Source of the DNA: Vairimorpha apis BRL 01
Taxonomy: Eukaryota; Microsporidia; Nosematidae
DNA: 41,290 bases
Reading direction: 5' to 3'
NCBI GenBank assembly: GCA_000447185.1
Contig: KE647138.1
Span: 1 to 41,290, forward strand
Positions 30,920 through 41,290 of this stretch are shown one piece after another. The notes under the pieces are model-generated. The model made no database searches. It was not told the DNA's origin and was given only the letters and a program-made list of their open reading frames with translations. Numbering within the stretch: position 1 is the first letter of the stretch; each line of letters opens with the position of its first letter. The position numbers and the translations under genes were made by a program.

Positions 30920-32240
30920 TTCATTTATTTTATAAAACAATAAAAAAACACTTATATATTGTATTATAATTTGAACAAATAGTTTACATATGTTTTAAAA
31001 TTATTTTGCTATGATGAATTATTTCTTAAACTTTTTATTATTTTTATTATTTATAAAACTTTATCATGAAGTAAAAAATCTATTTAATCTATTGATTTTG
31101 TTTTCATATAAATATTTTGTTATATTCAATCGTGTTATTTAAATTTTATAAAAGATTCTTTAACAAATAATAAAAAATATAAATAAATATTTTAAGATAA
31201 ATTAAAAAATTTATAGTGTAATTATTCATTTATTCATAAAATTGTTATATCAAGTTTAAGTTATTTTTTTAAATTTTTGTTTTAATTATAACAATATAAA
31301 ATATAATCAAGTAGAATAATTTAATTTTTAAAAAAATATGTAAAAAATAAAATTAAAATATTATTTCATACACTTATAGATATTATAAATAAATATTAAA
31401 TAAATAATTTGGTTTTTAACAAAATTTTAACTTTAAAAAATATATTCATTAATTATTTTGATAAATATTTTTTAAATTAAATAAATGTTAATGACAAATT
31501 TAGTATTTTTTAAAAATGTAACATATATATATCATATAATTTGTATTAATTTTTATTGTTTTACTTTACATTAAATAATAAATTTCTTTAATTTTAAAAT
31601 TCATATTTTTTACATTTAAGACTATAAAATTTATTTTACAAAATTGTACTTCTTTTATGTAAATTTTACATTATTATTTGTAAAATTAAAATTCTTTATT
31701 TATTTAAGCAATAATTACAATCGAATTTTAAATATAAAATTAATCTATTAATAAGAAAAATTGATTTTAATATCTATAAAAAGAATTTTATAATTTTTTT
31801 TAACAAATTAAGAAATTTTAAATTTAAGTCTTCTTCTAAATACATAAAAAAATTAAATATTATTATTCTAACTTTTTTAAAAAATAGAAGAATTTAATTT
31901 TGTTATTAAAATAATTTAAAATCATAAATAACTTTTTTTTTTGAATTCTACATATTTATGTTTTATATTATATGATTTGTTTATATAAAACATTATTTAA
32001 TAAAACCTAATTTATTTAATAGTTTTAAATCTATTAAAATTTTTTTTAATTTTATATATTTAAAATTTTTAATCTATTAAAATACTTTTTTATTTATTAA
32101 TCATTTTATTTTATGAATAAAACAATAATTTAAAGAGTAATTTATTAATAAATTCAATTTGTTATAATTTTTGTATCAGTTTCATAATAAAACATCAATG
32201 TTTCATTTTATAAATATAAAAATGTAAAAATAAAAAAATA
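30920..32240. other. AT-rich desert, nothing supported
   Basis: No gene, RNA or repeat is recognisable up to the membrane-protein gene at 32241. Confidence 0.5.
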
Positions 32241-32849
32241 ATGTTTTTATATTTAACAATTATTTTTACACTAGAAAGTTATTATGACAATGATTTTTAT
32301 ACTTTAAATAATAATTATAATGCAGAAACTGTAGAAGATCTACCTATACTTAATCAGGAACAATATGATATGTCAACTCCTACAGAAGAAGGTAATTTTG
32401 TTCCATCTGTTAGTGTAGATCTTCCAAAAAATGCTTTTAGATCTATAAGATATGGTAAAATTAAAACTAATCCTGAAAACCTCGAAACCCTTATTCAACA
32501 TGAAATGAAAGATATCAGTCCTGATTTACACAATAAAATTACAAAAAAATTAGCTAATAGTAATGTTGATAGAACTAGATACAAAGATCTCTTTTTTATT
32601 AAAAAAAGGATTATTCAAGATGGCAAACGAAAAGTTGTAACTTTTGATATCCAGGAAAAAATTATTCCTAAAAATGGACCGATTGATCCACTTGCTAGAG
32701 ATTTTAGTTTAAGAATTATGTTAGCAGGTATTCTATTTTTATTAGCTGGTTTAGTGTTTACAACAACTATGAAAGCTTATCAAAATGTATTTAAGAATAA
32801 ATATATTAAATATGAAAATAATAAAGAACAAATAAAAGATAACATTTGA
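32241..32849 (+). CDS. Unknown single-pass membrane protein with signal peptide, 202 residues
   Basis: One intact frame. A short hydrophobic N-terminus (MFLYLTIIFTLESYY) looks like a signal peptide. A polar domain of about 140 residues follows, with acidic and proline-containing segments (YDMSTPTEEGNFVPSVSVDL) and then basic stretches (KITKKLANSNVDRTRYKDLF; IIQDGKRKVVTFDIQEKIIP). A strong membrane helix lies at about residues 157-176 (LRIMLAGILFLLAGLVFTTT), and a basic tail of about 26 residues follows. This predicts a type I membrane protein of the ER, Golgi or surface. No family is recognised. It is one of the few genes here without a frame break even though it contains A7 runs. No CCC motif is seen before the ATG; the ATG is the first in frame after a long run of stops. 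Confidence 0.75.
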   Translation: MFLYLTIIFTLESYYDNDFYTLNNNYNAETVEDLPILNQEQYDMSTPTEEGNFVPSVSVDLPKNAFRSIRYGKIKTNPENLETLIQHEMKDISPDLHNKITKKLANSNVDRTRYKDLFFIKKRIIQDGKRKVVTFDIQEKIIPKNGPIDPLARDFSLRIMLAGILFLLAGLVFTTTMKAYQNVFKNKYIKYENNKEQIKDNI

Positions 32850-33000
32850 TAATTAAAAAAACTTATCCTTATTTTTCATTTTTCTAATGTTACTTATAAT
32901 AATTTTTATAAAAGCATTAATTTTTAATTTTAGTTATAAAAAAAATTTTTAAGTAAAGAAATTATTTGCATATTTATCTACATAAAATTTTATGTCTTTA
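32850..33000. other. Short AT-rich spacer
   Basis: No feature is recognisable. Confidence 0.4.
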
Positions 33001-33041
33001 TTTATCATAATGAGGGGTTAGAATTATTCAAATATATAACA
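33001..33041 (-). repeat. 41-bp sequence, perfect inverted copy of 13502-13542
   Basis: Exact reverse complement of 13502-13542. Read on the reverse strand it has CCCC, then CTCATT-type spacing and an ATG opening a 19-codon frame (MINKDIKFYVDKYANNFFT). It may be a remnant promoter and start site, or a minimal 3' scrap of the LINE that borders the other copy. Confidence 0.85.
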
Positions 33042-33497
33042 ATTTATAATTTTTTATTTTAAATTTAATATTTATAAAATAGATGAAATTCGAATTATAA
33101 AATATCTTTTTTTATTTAAACATACATATTTTGTTAATTAATAACTTAAGTAAAGTTTGATATTATAAATAACAATAAATTAATTTTTAAATATTCTAAA
33201 TATTTAATAAATATTTATATTTTTATCATTTTTATATAAATATTTTATTTATTAATATATATAAACTAATTAACATTTTAAAATAATATATATTTAAAAC
33301 TAAAAAATATAAGATAATATATCTTTATTTATATAAATAATTTTCTTTTTGTATAAATATATCTTTAATTAAAAAATAAGCATACTTATATTTTTTAACA
33401 AAAAAATTACCAAATTTAAATATTTTTTTTTAAATTTATTGTTATGACACTGTGATATTAATATTTATAAAAAAAACAAAACTAATACAGTTCAAAT
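33042..33497. other. AT-rich convergent intergenic region, nothing supported
   Basis: Spacer before the stop of the MFS gene. No further feature is recognisable. Confidence 0.5.
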
Positions 33498-34936
33498 TCA
33501 TTTATTTGTAACAGTATTTTTATCTACAAGCTTATTTTTGGCTTCTTCCTCTAAGTTTTTTTCACTATACATCTCTAATTTTTTTTCTTCATTCTCACTA
33601 TTGAATAATACATTTTCTACAACACCATAAGCAATAAAAAATAATACAAGAGTTAATGCAGTAAATGCCATATTTGCTAAAAAAAACTTTTTAAAAATAG
33701 GAGCTCTAGATTTTCTTGATGATTTTTTATCTTTCATAACATCACCAGAAAATAAAAAACTACATAATACACCTGCTAATACAGATCCTAGTCCAGTAAA
33801 AGTTCCTTGGTATAACATTTGTGAAGTAGCTTTAAGATGTGGCGGACATAATTTTGTAGCTAGATGTACAGCGGAACAATGTGTAAGACCAAAATTCAAA
33901 CCTTTTAATAATTCTATTCCACATACTACAGCATAAGAATGTTTATAATTATAAGGAAGCATCCAATAAAAGACGAACCTTAACATTTGAGAACCTTGTG
34001 CTAAAAATAAAGGCCAGAAATATCCAATTCTTCCAATTATATCCTGAGCTTTAAAAAAATTACTATTTCTAACACAATTCCAAAAAGATTTGCAGTACTT
34101 GTTGTATTTTTATTAAAGATGTTTATTGGTGCTGCCATGACTCCAGGTAAAGGCAACTCATAAGGTTTCATTTTTAAAATATCTTTCCAATAAACAGTAA
34201 TAAAAATAGTCATTGACGCTCTAGTTAAACCATTAAGTAAAATAATAAAAATAAAAAACATATAATCATAATTTGTTATTAATTCTTTAAAACTTGACCA
34301 AATATCGTTTCTTCCTTGTGCAATTCTTTGAGTATCCCATGTAATTAAATAATAACATAAAGCAACTGTCATCGTAGCTATTACAACGTTATACATTCTT
34401 AGATTATTAAAATGAACAGCTTCATTTTTTTCATCAGTTACAATAAATTCTACGATGTAATTACAAACAGCATATCCTACCGTTCCCCATAATCTTTGTG
34501 TACCGTATGTTTTTGAACCTAAATTAGGTATTTTCGATAAGTATTCTAAAACAATTTTATCTGTTAAAGGTGTTGTGCATAAATTTGTGCCCAAATACAG
34601 TAACATATTAATCCAAAATACAAATGGAATCCATTCTACTAATTTTAAAAAGAAAAATAATTGGAAGAATACAGCGCTTAAAAATAAGAAACCTATTAAA
34701 AACCACTTGCTTGCACCATATTTATCATTCATTGAACCTGCATATATATTAGTAAAAAAGGTTATAAACATTAATAATCCAAATCCAAAACCAACTGCAC
34801 TTTCATCAATTTTAAATTGTTTTTTAGCAAAAACACTTTTAAATGTATGTAAAGTATAGAACAATAGCGCAATTGAGAAAAACAGAACTTTTGGTATTAG
34901 TAAATATTTTCTGTTTAATCTCGAAATATAATCCAT
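33498..34936 (-). CDS. Major facilitator superfamily transporter (MFS_1-like; LacY/NupG-like); one frame break
   Basis: Two frames, about 34037-34936 and 33498-34061, form one polytopic membrane protein of about 480 residues. One base added in the A7 run at 34053-34059 joins them and fills a missing loop (AQDIIGRIGYFWPLF, typical of the MFS domain-2 repeat of motif A). The real start is the ATG at 34936, after MFVYPL-like codons that only follow a TTG; CCCC lies three bases upstream. Features are IAGSMNDKYGASKWFLIG-type sequence after the second helix (MFS motif A: G-x-x-x-D-(K/R)-x-G), QRLWGTVGYAVCNYI, and GIELLKGLNFGLTHCSAVHL with TSQMLYQGTFTGLGSVLAGV in the second half. These last motifs are typical of the MFS_1-like/nucleoside:H+ symporter group. 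Surface MFS transporters in microsporidia import purines and other host metabolites, so a nutrient importer at the plasma membrane is likely. The substrate is not provable from sequence. Confidence 0.82.
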
Positions 34937-34939
34937 TAA

Positions 34940-34943
34940 GGGG
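34940..34943 (-). promoter_or_regulatory. CCCC start motif of the MFS transporter gene
   Basis: The reverse strand reads TTACCCCTTAATGGATTA. CCCC lies three bases before the ATG at 34936, which argues for that start over any upstream codon. Confidence 0.65.
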
Positions 34944-35915
34944 TAAACAAACAAATATTTTAAAATTTAATATATAATGTAATAAACTTATATTTGTATA
35001 AATTAAATAATATTTTTTAATTTTGTATATAACTTTACATGAAAAATTTATTACTAATTATGTACTTTCAAAATAGTTTATACTTTTTAAAACGTAAAAA
35101 TTTAATTTAGCTAGTTATTTTTTTATAAAAAAAATTTTGCATTATTTTGTTTATTATATATATATAGATAAAAAATTGATTGTATCAAAAAATGTCAAAA
35201 TTAATTTTTAAATTTTTATTTTTATAGATCAAACTTACGCCAATGAAATTTGAATTAATTTTTATATAAAAGTTGAAAAACATGTGATTTTATATTTTTA
35301 TTGTCTAGTTTATGACTTTTAGATATTTTTTAATTAATAGTTTAAACAAATAAAACAACATAAAAATAAATTTTATTTTAAAATAAATTGTTGTTGCTTA
35401 TTGTAAATTTATTATAAACCATATTTTATCAATAAAATGACCATTTAAAGTTTAAAAATTATGAATTTAGATTACGTAATTAAGTTATATAAAATAAAAC
35501 AATTAATAAACAACATTTTTAATATTTTAGAAATAATAAAACATTGACAAAATAAAAATATGAATAGTAAAATTTTTATGATTTTTTATTTAAATCTTAT
35601 CGTATAACATTTTTTAACATAAATAATTAAATTTTTGTTTTATCTTTTTATTTGTAAAATTTATCTTTTATTTTTAAAAAAATAAAAAAGTAAATTTTTT
35701 ACAAGTAATCATTATTTTAACTTTTTTATAATTTATACTATTAACCTTTTTTTTTATTTAATATTAAAAAAATCCTAAAACTATTCGTTTATATATTTAT
35801 AAAAATAAAAAATAAACATCTTTGATTTGAATTTCGTAAATTTGTTTAATATTATTTTCAATGATAATTACATTGTTTTATTTTTTTATTTTTTTTAAAA
35901 AACCTTCATATTTCC
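34944..35915. other. Divergent AT-rich intergenic region, nothing supported
   Basis: Between the MFS gene (-) and the next gene (+). Several runs of T and A; no gene or RNA is recognisable. Confidence 0.5.
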
Positions 35916-36744
35916 ATGTATAAAATATCTATAATGAAAAATGATTTCATATATTTAGAAAACGTATATTTAGAATTTATATATTTTAAATATATTGTAG
36001 TGAATATTCCTAATAATTATTTAGATAAAAGACATATATTTCATGTAACAGATACAACTTTCAAAATAATATTAGATGAAGAATTTTCTGATTTTGTAAT
36101 ATTTTTAAAAAAACAGAATTATAATAATGCATTATACCCGTTATGCGGATGTTTTTTAGATATAATTTGTATTGATTGTTTGTTTTTAGATTGTATTGAG
36201 CCATGTTATTATAATGATGAAATTAATAAATTAAAATTCAAAAATAAATATTTAAAATTTTATAAATATTCAATTAATTATCTCACATCGAAGAGAAATT
36301 TATTTACTAGAAATTATTCTCAAACGATTAAAAACAGATTAAAATCTGATAAATATATAATTATTTTATGGGAACTTATTCAACAAAATATCAATGAAAT
36401 TGATTTAAATTTATTTTTTATTTTTATAACAATTCAAAAAATAATGATCTTTTTTTGTTTAATGAATGTATTATCGAATTTTTAAAAAAAATAAATATTT
36501 TATAAATATTTTCTTTATTAAATTTGGTGAAATGTTTGATAGCTTAAATTTTTCAAGTAATTTTTTTAAACTATTAAATGATATGTTTTTTCTTTCAGAT
36601 TTTAGAATGAGAGAAATATGCATAAGTTATAACATATACTACAAAATTTTAAATTATAAATGCAAAAATATTGTAGAACAATTATATGTTGAAAAATTTA
36701 TTAATAAAATTGAAAAATCTAATTTAAACAAATATTATAAATAA
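35916..36744 (+). CDS. Unknown protein, about 277 residues; two frame breaks
   Basis: Frames 35916-36485 and 36466-36744 join through a short middle segment if one A is added in the A6 run at 36436-36441 and in the A8 run at 36484-36491. The middle then reads NDLFLFNECIIEFLKK. The start is ATG 35916 (MYKISIMKNDFIY); only CC, not CCC, precedes it. A second ATG lies six codons later. A cysteine-rich turn, PLCGCFLDIICIDCLFLDCI, spans about residues 70-90. The remainder is rich in N, Y, F and K and looks helical, without a signal peptide or clear membrane helix. I do not recognise the family. The clustered cysteines could bind metal, but no standard finger spacing fits. Confidence 0.55.
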
Positions 36745-36865
36745 AATTATTTCTTTATAATTAATAAACAAAATTTTATTCTATAATTTAGTATATATGT
36801 GTTTTTTGAAAAACAAGGTTTCGTTTATTTTTAATAAAAATTTAAAAAATTTTCATAAAAACATT

Positions 36866-37048
36866 CTATATTTTTATTTGTAAATAGTTTCTTATAAAAC
36901 TAGCGAGTAAAATATAAATTAACCAATATAAATATCCATTTAGTACAAACAATGGCAATAATACTAATGTAAAACATATTTTGAATTTTAAATATATACA
37001 CACAGTTATCAAATAAAATATTATTAATAATTTTATCTTAACATTCAT
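36866..37048 (-). CDS. Small two-helix membrane protein, 60 residues
   Basis: An intact reverse frame from the ATG at 37048. CCC lies four bases before an out-of-frame ATG and eight before this one (CCCATAAATGAATG), which strengthens the case that this short frame is real. Two membrane helices are visible, IKLLIIFYLITVCIYLKF and FTLVLLPLFVLNGYLYWLIY continuing to ILLASF, followed by the basic end RNYLQIKI. The size and layout fit small subunits of ER membrane complexes, but I cannot name one. It lies 260 bp beyond the stop of the XMAP215 gene, on the same strand. Confidence 0.55.
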   Translation of the reverse strand: MNVKIKLLIIFYLITVCIYLKFKICFTLVLLPLFVLNGYLYWLIYILLASFIRNYLQIKI

Positions 37049-37052
37049 TTAT

Positions 37053-37055
37053 GGG
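37053..37055 (-). promoter_or_regulatory. CCC start motif of the small membrane-protein gene
   Basis: The reverse strand reads TATCCCATAAATGAATGTT. Two ATGs follow; only the second opens the 60-codon frame. Confidence 0.5.
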
Positions 37056-37307
37056 ATAAAAATAAATTTAATAACTTATTATACAAAGAAAAGAAACAGT
37101 TATAAGTAAAGATAAAAATATTTTTAATTTTGTTCAATCAATTTTAAAAACTTATTAATATTACGATTATTATAAAAAATTAAAATGAAATTGCATAAAT
37201 GTATTTTTTGACTGAAATATAATAGCTAAAAAATTAATTATATTTTTTTAATAAAATACAAAACTATCATAAGAAATAAACACTTTTTAAAAAATACATT
37301 CTATTTA

Positions 37308-40300
37308 TTAACATCTTAATACATTTATATTTATGTCATTACCAGTCAAAATTCTATCAATTATAATTTTACAATATCCATTTATATCAAACTCATAAAT
37401 TAATTTTCCAAAAAAATTACACATTTCTCTAAGATGCACAATACATATTTTAAATGTAGTTTGATTTTCCATAATATCGCAATATACATTCTTTCTGTAG
37501 AATTTTTCTAATATATTTAATATATCTCTTGTGTTTTCTTTTGTGTATTTAATTACTTTGCTATGTTTCCAAATTAATTTGAGTATAATATTACTATCAA
37601 TATTTAAAATCGACAGATATCCATTCAATACAGTTAAACAATTGCAATTAATACACATATTAATCAAAATTTCGCTAACTAAATCATTGTGCTTTAATAT
37701 ATTAACCAAATCAATTGTTACACTTTCAAACGTTTCTTTTCTTAGTTGATTCATAAATTCTTTGTTTTTGCTAAATCTAAGAAGAACTTTTAAAATCAAC
37801 TCACAATAAAGAGGTCTGTGAAGAACATCTAATAATTGTATTGAAATAGAAGACATTATGGAATTACTATAATTTATAATAGATGACAAATCTAATTCTA
37901 ATAATTTATTAAATGCATCTTCACTTTTATTTTGATCTGTATCAATTATATTATCTAATATATTTTCAAGTGCTGTAATTTTGTTATTTATATAATTTTT
38001 TCTGTTGAAGTTAATGTTATCAATTTTATTATTATTAGAAAAGTTAATCATTGTGTCATTATTTCTTAATTCATTTGTAAAATCTAAATTTCGTTCTTCT
38101 TTAAGCAAATCTGTATAATTTTTTTTGTTAGTTTTATTGTTTTGCATAGGCTTAGCCAAATTAATGTTGTTAGTATTATTGTTTTGAATTGTATTTGTGT
38201 AATTTTTATTATTAATAACGTTAACATCATGTTTTTGTAACAAATTTGTTTTGTGATATATACTTATTTTATTTTTTATATTTTTATTTCCTTCGTCGTT
38301 TTTTATACTTTTTAAATTAGAAATGTTTTTTAACAGAATTATGATTGTTTGCATTATTATGTATTTCATTTTCATTAATAAAATTTTGATTATGATTTTT
38401 TTCAATAATGTCTTTATATAAATTTTCAGATGTTGTTTTATATTTCTTTTGTACTGGAGTAATTGATAAATTTCCGATAGATGATTCAATCAAATTTTCG
38501 TCATGATTAAATTCAAAAGTGTCTTTTTTTTTATTATTAAGGCAATCAACTAAACTTAAAAAATCCTCACATTCTTTAATTTTTTCTTTTGCTTCTTCAA
38601 AACTAAAAATTTTTTTAACCATTTTAAATTTATTAACCAAATTTATAATAATTCTAGTGCTTGCATCTGTACCAATGTTTCTTAATACCAAATATAATTT
38701 AGTTACAGGATAAACTCTGTCTATCATGTCTAACCCTTCAAAATAAGATTCTTTGATTAAATGTTGTACGAGTGAATAACATATATTGTAATCTAGGATG
38801 TATTTATTAGATATTAGCTCTAAAAGAAGAGAATTAAAATATGATGACTGTAAATTATTTTTTATATAATAATTTATCATATCTATTTCGTTATTAAAAA
38901 TTTTATTTGTTTTGACAGGTGTGACGTGTATTTCTTTTTTACTAAAACACATTGAATTTTTTTTATTTGTATTTTTAATATATTCATCCTTTTTTTAGAT
39001 TCTGAATTAATTAAATAATTATTGTTTAATATCTCAGAATTATTATTTTTAATTTGAGATAAATTATCTGAAATATTATATTGTTCGTTTTTTTGCATAT
39101 TATCTATATTTATATTTTTATTGTTTAAATTTTTTATTTGAGAATCTTCTTCATTTATACTCTCATTATTTTCATAAAAATCTTTGTTGTTTTTTATATT
39201 TTTATTATTTTCATCAATATTGATATTTTTTTCAAGTGTTTTTATTAATTCATCATATGCTTTTTTTCTTGTAATCCTATAACTTGAATTTTTTTATTTG
39301 ATCTGTATATATAGATTTTACATTATAAACACTTAATATTTTTAAAAGCTCGACTACCTTTTTTCCTTGCTTATTTTTACTTAGTTCTTCAATAATTTTT
39401 TCGACAACTAAATCATTGTCTAGTTTATTTAAAACTTCCAATATTATAACTTTCAATTTTGATTCTGTACATTTTTCAAAACAATATTTTATGATAAAAA
39501 TATTTTTATTATTAAAATTGTTTATTAATTTTAAAAGAATTTTAAAATATTCGATATTAAGTAAAAAATTAGAATCTTTGTATAAATAAAAAAACAAAGC
39601 TAAATCATTAAAATTTTCTTTTAGTAAAAATTTCTCATTATTTTTAATATTCTCCATTCTAATAGACCAATTTTTTTCATTAAAAAATGGATATTTATTT
39701 AAGAACATTTCTTTAATATTATCATCTTTACTTAAAGATTTCTCATTTGAATTATTTAACAGATTTTTATTTTTAATAAATGAATTTTTTATATTTTGCA
39801 AATTATTATTAATAATTTTTGTTTCTTTAGCGATAGAATTATTTGAATTAGAAACACTAATATGAGAAAAATCTTTACATTTACTATTTAATGTTTCTTT
39901 ATTTTGATAAAAACTTTCTATTATTTTAGAATTTTTATCATTATTGATACATTCACTTTTTTCATTATGATCTCCATTTTCTTGTAAATTTTTAAACTTT
40001 TTAAAAGCCTCTGAAGCTATAGTTCTAACATCTTTATTACTATCTTTCATTAAATCTATTAATTATTTTTTTTATATTTGTTTTAAATTCTAATTTAATA
40101 CATAAATCTATTAAATGATATTTTATTTCTGGACTTTTACTTTTCCAATAAACATTTTGAATTGTGTTCAAATTCAATTTAATTAATGTTTCTTTTATTT
40201 TATCAGTAATTTGTACTTTTTTATCTTTTAACTTATCAATCAATAAATTATAAATTTTTGAATTATTTAAATTTGGTAATAATTGTAAAATATCACAAGT

Positions 40301-41055
40301 TAATAAAAAAACTTGATTATTAGGATCATTCAATCGCTCTATAATTGATGGCATTAACAAATCATGTGTATATTCTTTATTTGTTTGCAATAATTTATGT
40401 AGATCTTTAAGAGCTTCTAATCTAATATTCCATTTTTCACAATTTATATTTTCATAATTAACATTAATTTCAACAACTTCGTCTTTAACAAACATCTCTT
40501 CTAATTCTTTAAGTTGTATAGGTTTTAAATAAATTAAATATTGCTTAATGGCATTACCTTTAATTTTATACAATTCTGCAGTTAACTTGTATCCTTCTTG
40601 TCTTATTGCACAATCTGAATGGTTAAATATTGTCCCAAGTAAATTGCATATATGTGTATGATCTTTAACATTTTCAACTATTATAATCAAATATTGTACT
40701 GCAGCACAAGCTATTTTAGGTGATGTATGTTTAACATATTCACACAAAACAATAGACATTTCATCTGGATTTACATTTGTTATTAATTTAAACATTCGTG
40801 TTTTAATAGTATTTTTTGTATTTCCTATATGTGTAAATATTTTTTAATATTGATAGGATTAAGTTTTTGTACAACCAAAAGTGTATCTAAAGCGCATTCA
40901 AGTGCGGGTATCATTGTTTCATGCTGAAAAAATGTTATTAAATTCAGATGATTATTTTGTTTAAATTCTTTATAAAGATCTTGGTAAGCTTGATTTCTTA
41001 TTTTCCAATTTTTAGATTTAAGGTTTTGTGTAAATTCATTTTCTTTATCTTCCAT
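37308..41055 (-). CDS. XMAP215/Stu2-family TOG-domain microtubule polymerase; about six frame breaks
   Basis: Successive reverse frames (40825-41055, 40040-40795, 39277-40050, then an open middle frame, 38317-38952, 37308-38489) form one gene of about 1,250 residues. The start is fixed by CCCC touching the ATG at 41055. TOG1 begins at SKNWKIRNQAYQDLYKEF and ends with LKPIQLKELEEMF, a signature of XMAP215, Stu2 and Alp14 TOG1. TOG2 begins at CEKWNIRLEALKDLHKLL and closes with LMKDSNKDVRTIASEAFKKF. A third, diverged TOG-like block starts at FFNEKNWSIRMENIKN. An N-rich linker leads to a C-terminal helical domain (for example LVNKFKMVKKIFSFEEA, and the end around HLREMCNFFGKLIYEF). The family binds tubulin dimers through TOG domains and speeds microtubule growth at spindle poles and kinetochores. 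Five breaks are fixed by one base added in T runs at 40840-40845, 39289-39295, 39261-39267, 38990-38996 and 38326-38331. The one near 40040-40060 is less clear. Confidence 0.82.
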
Positions 41056-41059
41056 GGGG
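41056..41059 (-). promoter_or_regulatory. CCCC start motif abutting the XMAP215-family ATG
   Basis: The reverse strand reads TTTTACCCCATGGAAGAT. CCCC touches the ATG at 41055, so the mRNA leader must be very short or absent if transcription starts there. Confidence 0.65.
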
Positions 41060-41290
41060 TAAAATTATAAAATTATCAAGAAATAGCTTATTTATTTTTC
41101 AAAATATGAATTTTTATTAATATATGAAAACAAATAAAAATAATCATTTTTTAATATGCATATAAATTTTAATAGTTTAATAAAATAAGAAAAAATAAAA
41201 TTATTGTTAATTTTTAAAGAATTTATTACTATTTAAATTTGTATTAAATAAATATTTATTGAAAGTTTACATTGTTTATATTTCAATAGT

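Noticed and set aside
34575..34859. Forward frame of 94 codons
   Set aside because: Antisense to membrane helices of the MFS gene, which has clear family motifs and a start signal.
1..41290. tRNA or rRNA genes
   Set aside because: I looked for T-loop-like strings and GC-richer 70-bp islands outside LINEs and found none I could fold into a tRNA. No rRNA-like block is present.
1..41290. CRISPR array, bacterial operons, phage genes
   Set aside because: No spaced repeats of that kind, no ribosome-binding sites, and the proteins are eukaryotic.

Overview
The window looks like a piece of a microsporidian (obligate intracellular fungal-lineage parasite) genome. Four things in the sequence suggest this. 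The DNA is extremely AT-rich. Genes are sparse and have no visible introns. Seven genes carry a CCC or CCCC trinucleotide 0-10 bases before the ATG, which is the known microsporidian transcription-start motif. The recognisable proteins are eukaryotic: a NAP/SET histone chaperone, a homeodomain protein, a LisH-CTLH-CRA (GID8-like) protein, an XMAP215/Stu2 TOG protein and an MFS transporter. The species cannot be named from the sequence alone.

Layout. 1-322: 5' part of a NAP/SET gene (-). 653-2217: helical, cysteine-rich protein (+). 3.5-4.4 kb: LINE fragments (+). 5728-6066: homeodomain protein (+). 7.0-7.7 kb: decayed LINE (-). 8776-9318: GID8-like protein (+). 10962-12270: unknown protein (+). 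13.0-13.2 kb: LINE tail (-). 13537-17124: near full-length non-LTR retrotransposon (-) of the restriction-like-endonuclease group (R4/Dong/R2-like), flanked by a 10-bp direct repeat. 17563-18991: secreted protein (-). 21.3-22.4 kb: two LINE fragments (+). 24394-27296: membrane-anchored coiled-coil protein with a 64-residue repeat (-). 28.9-29.3 kb: LINE tail (+). 32241-32849: single-pass membrane protein (+). 33498-34936: MFS transporter (-). 35916-36744: unknown protein (+). 36866-37048: small membrane protein (-). 37308-41055: XMAP215 family (-). The long stretches between these are AT-rich and hold nothing I can support as a gene.

The most pervasive oddity is that eight of the host genes are split over two to eleven reading frames. 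I traced 26 breaks in them, and adding one base inside an A or T run restores the frame in every one. A 27th, around 40.04-40.05 kb, is ambiguous. This one-directional pattern looks most like homopolymer under-calling in the assembly. Transcriptional slippage on A-tracts, or real decay, are the alternatives. I therefore annotate the genes as single loci and state where the frame breaks. The genes appear to be independent single-gene units with their own promoters; no operon-like organisation or shared pathway is visible. The LINE copies are much less AT-rich than the genes around them and are the main accessory component.
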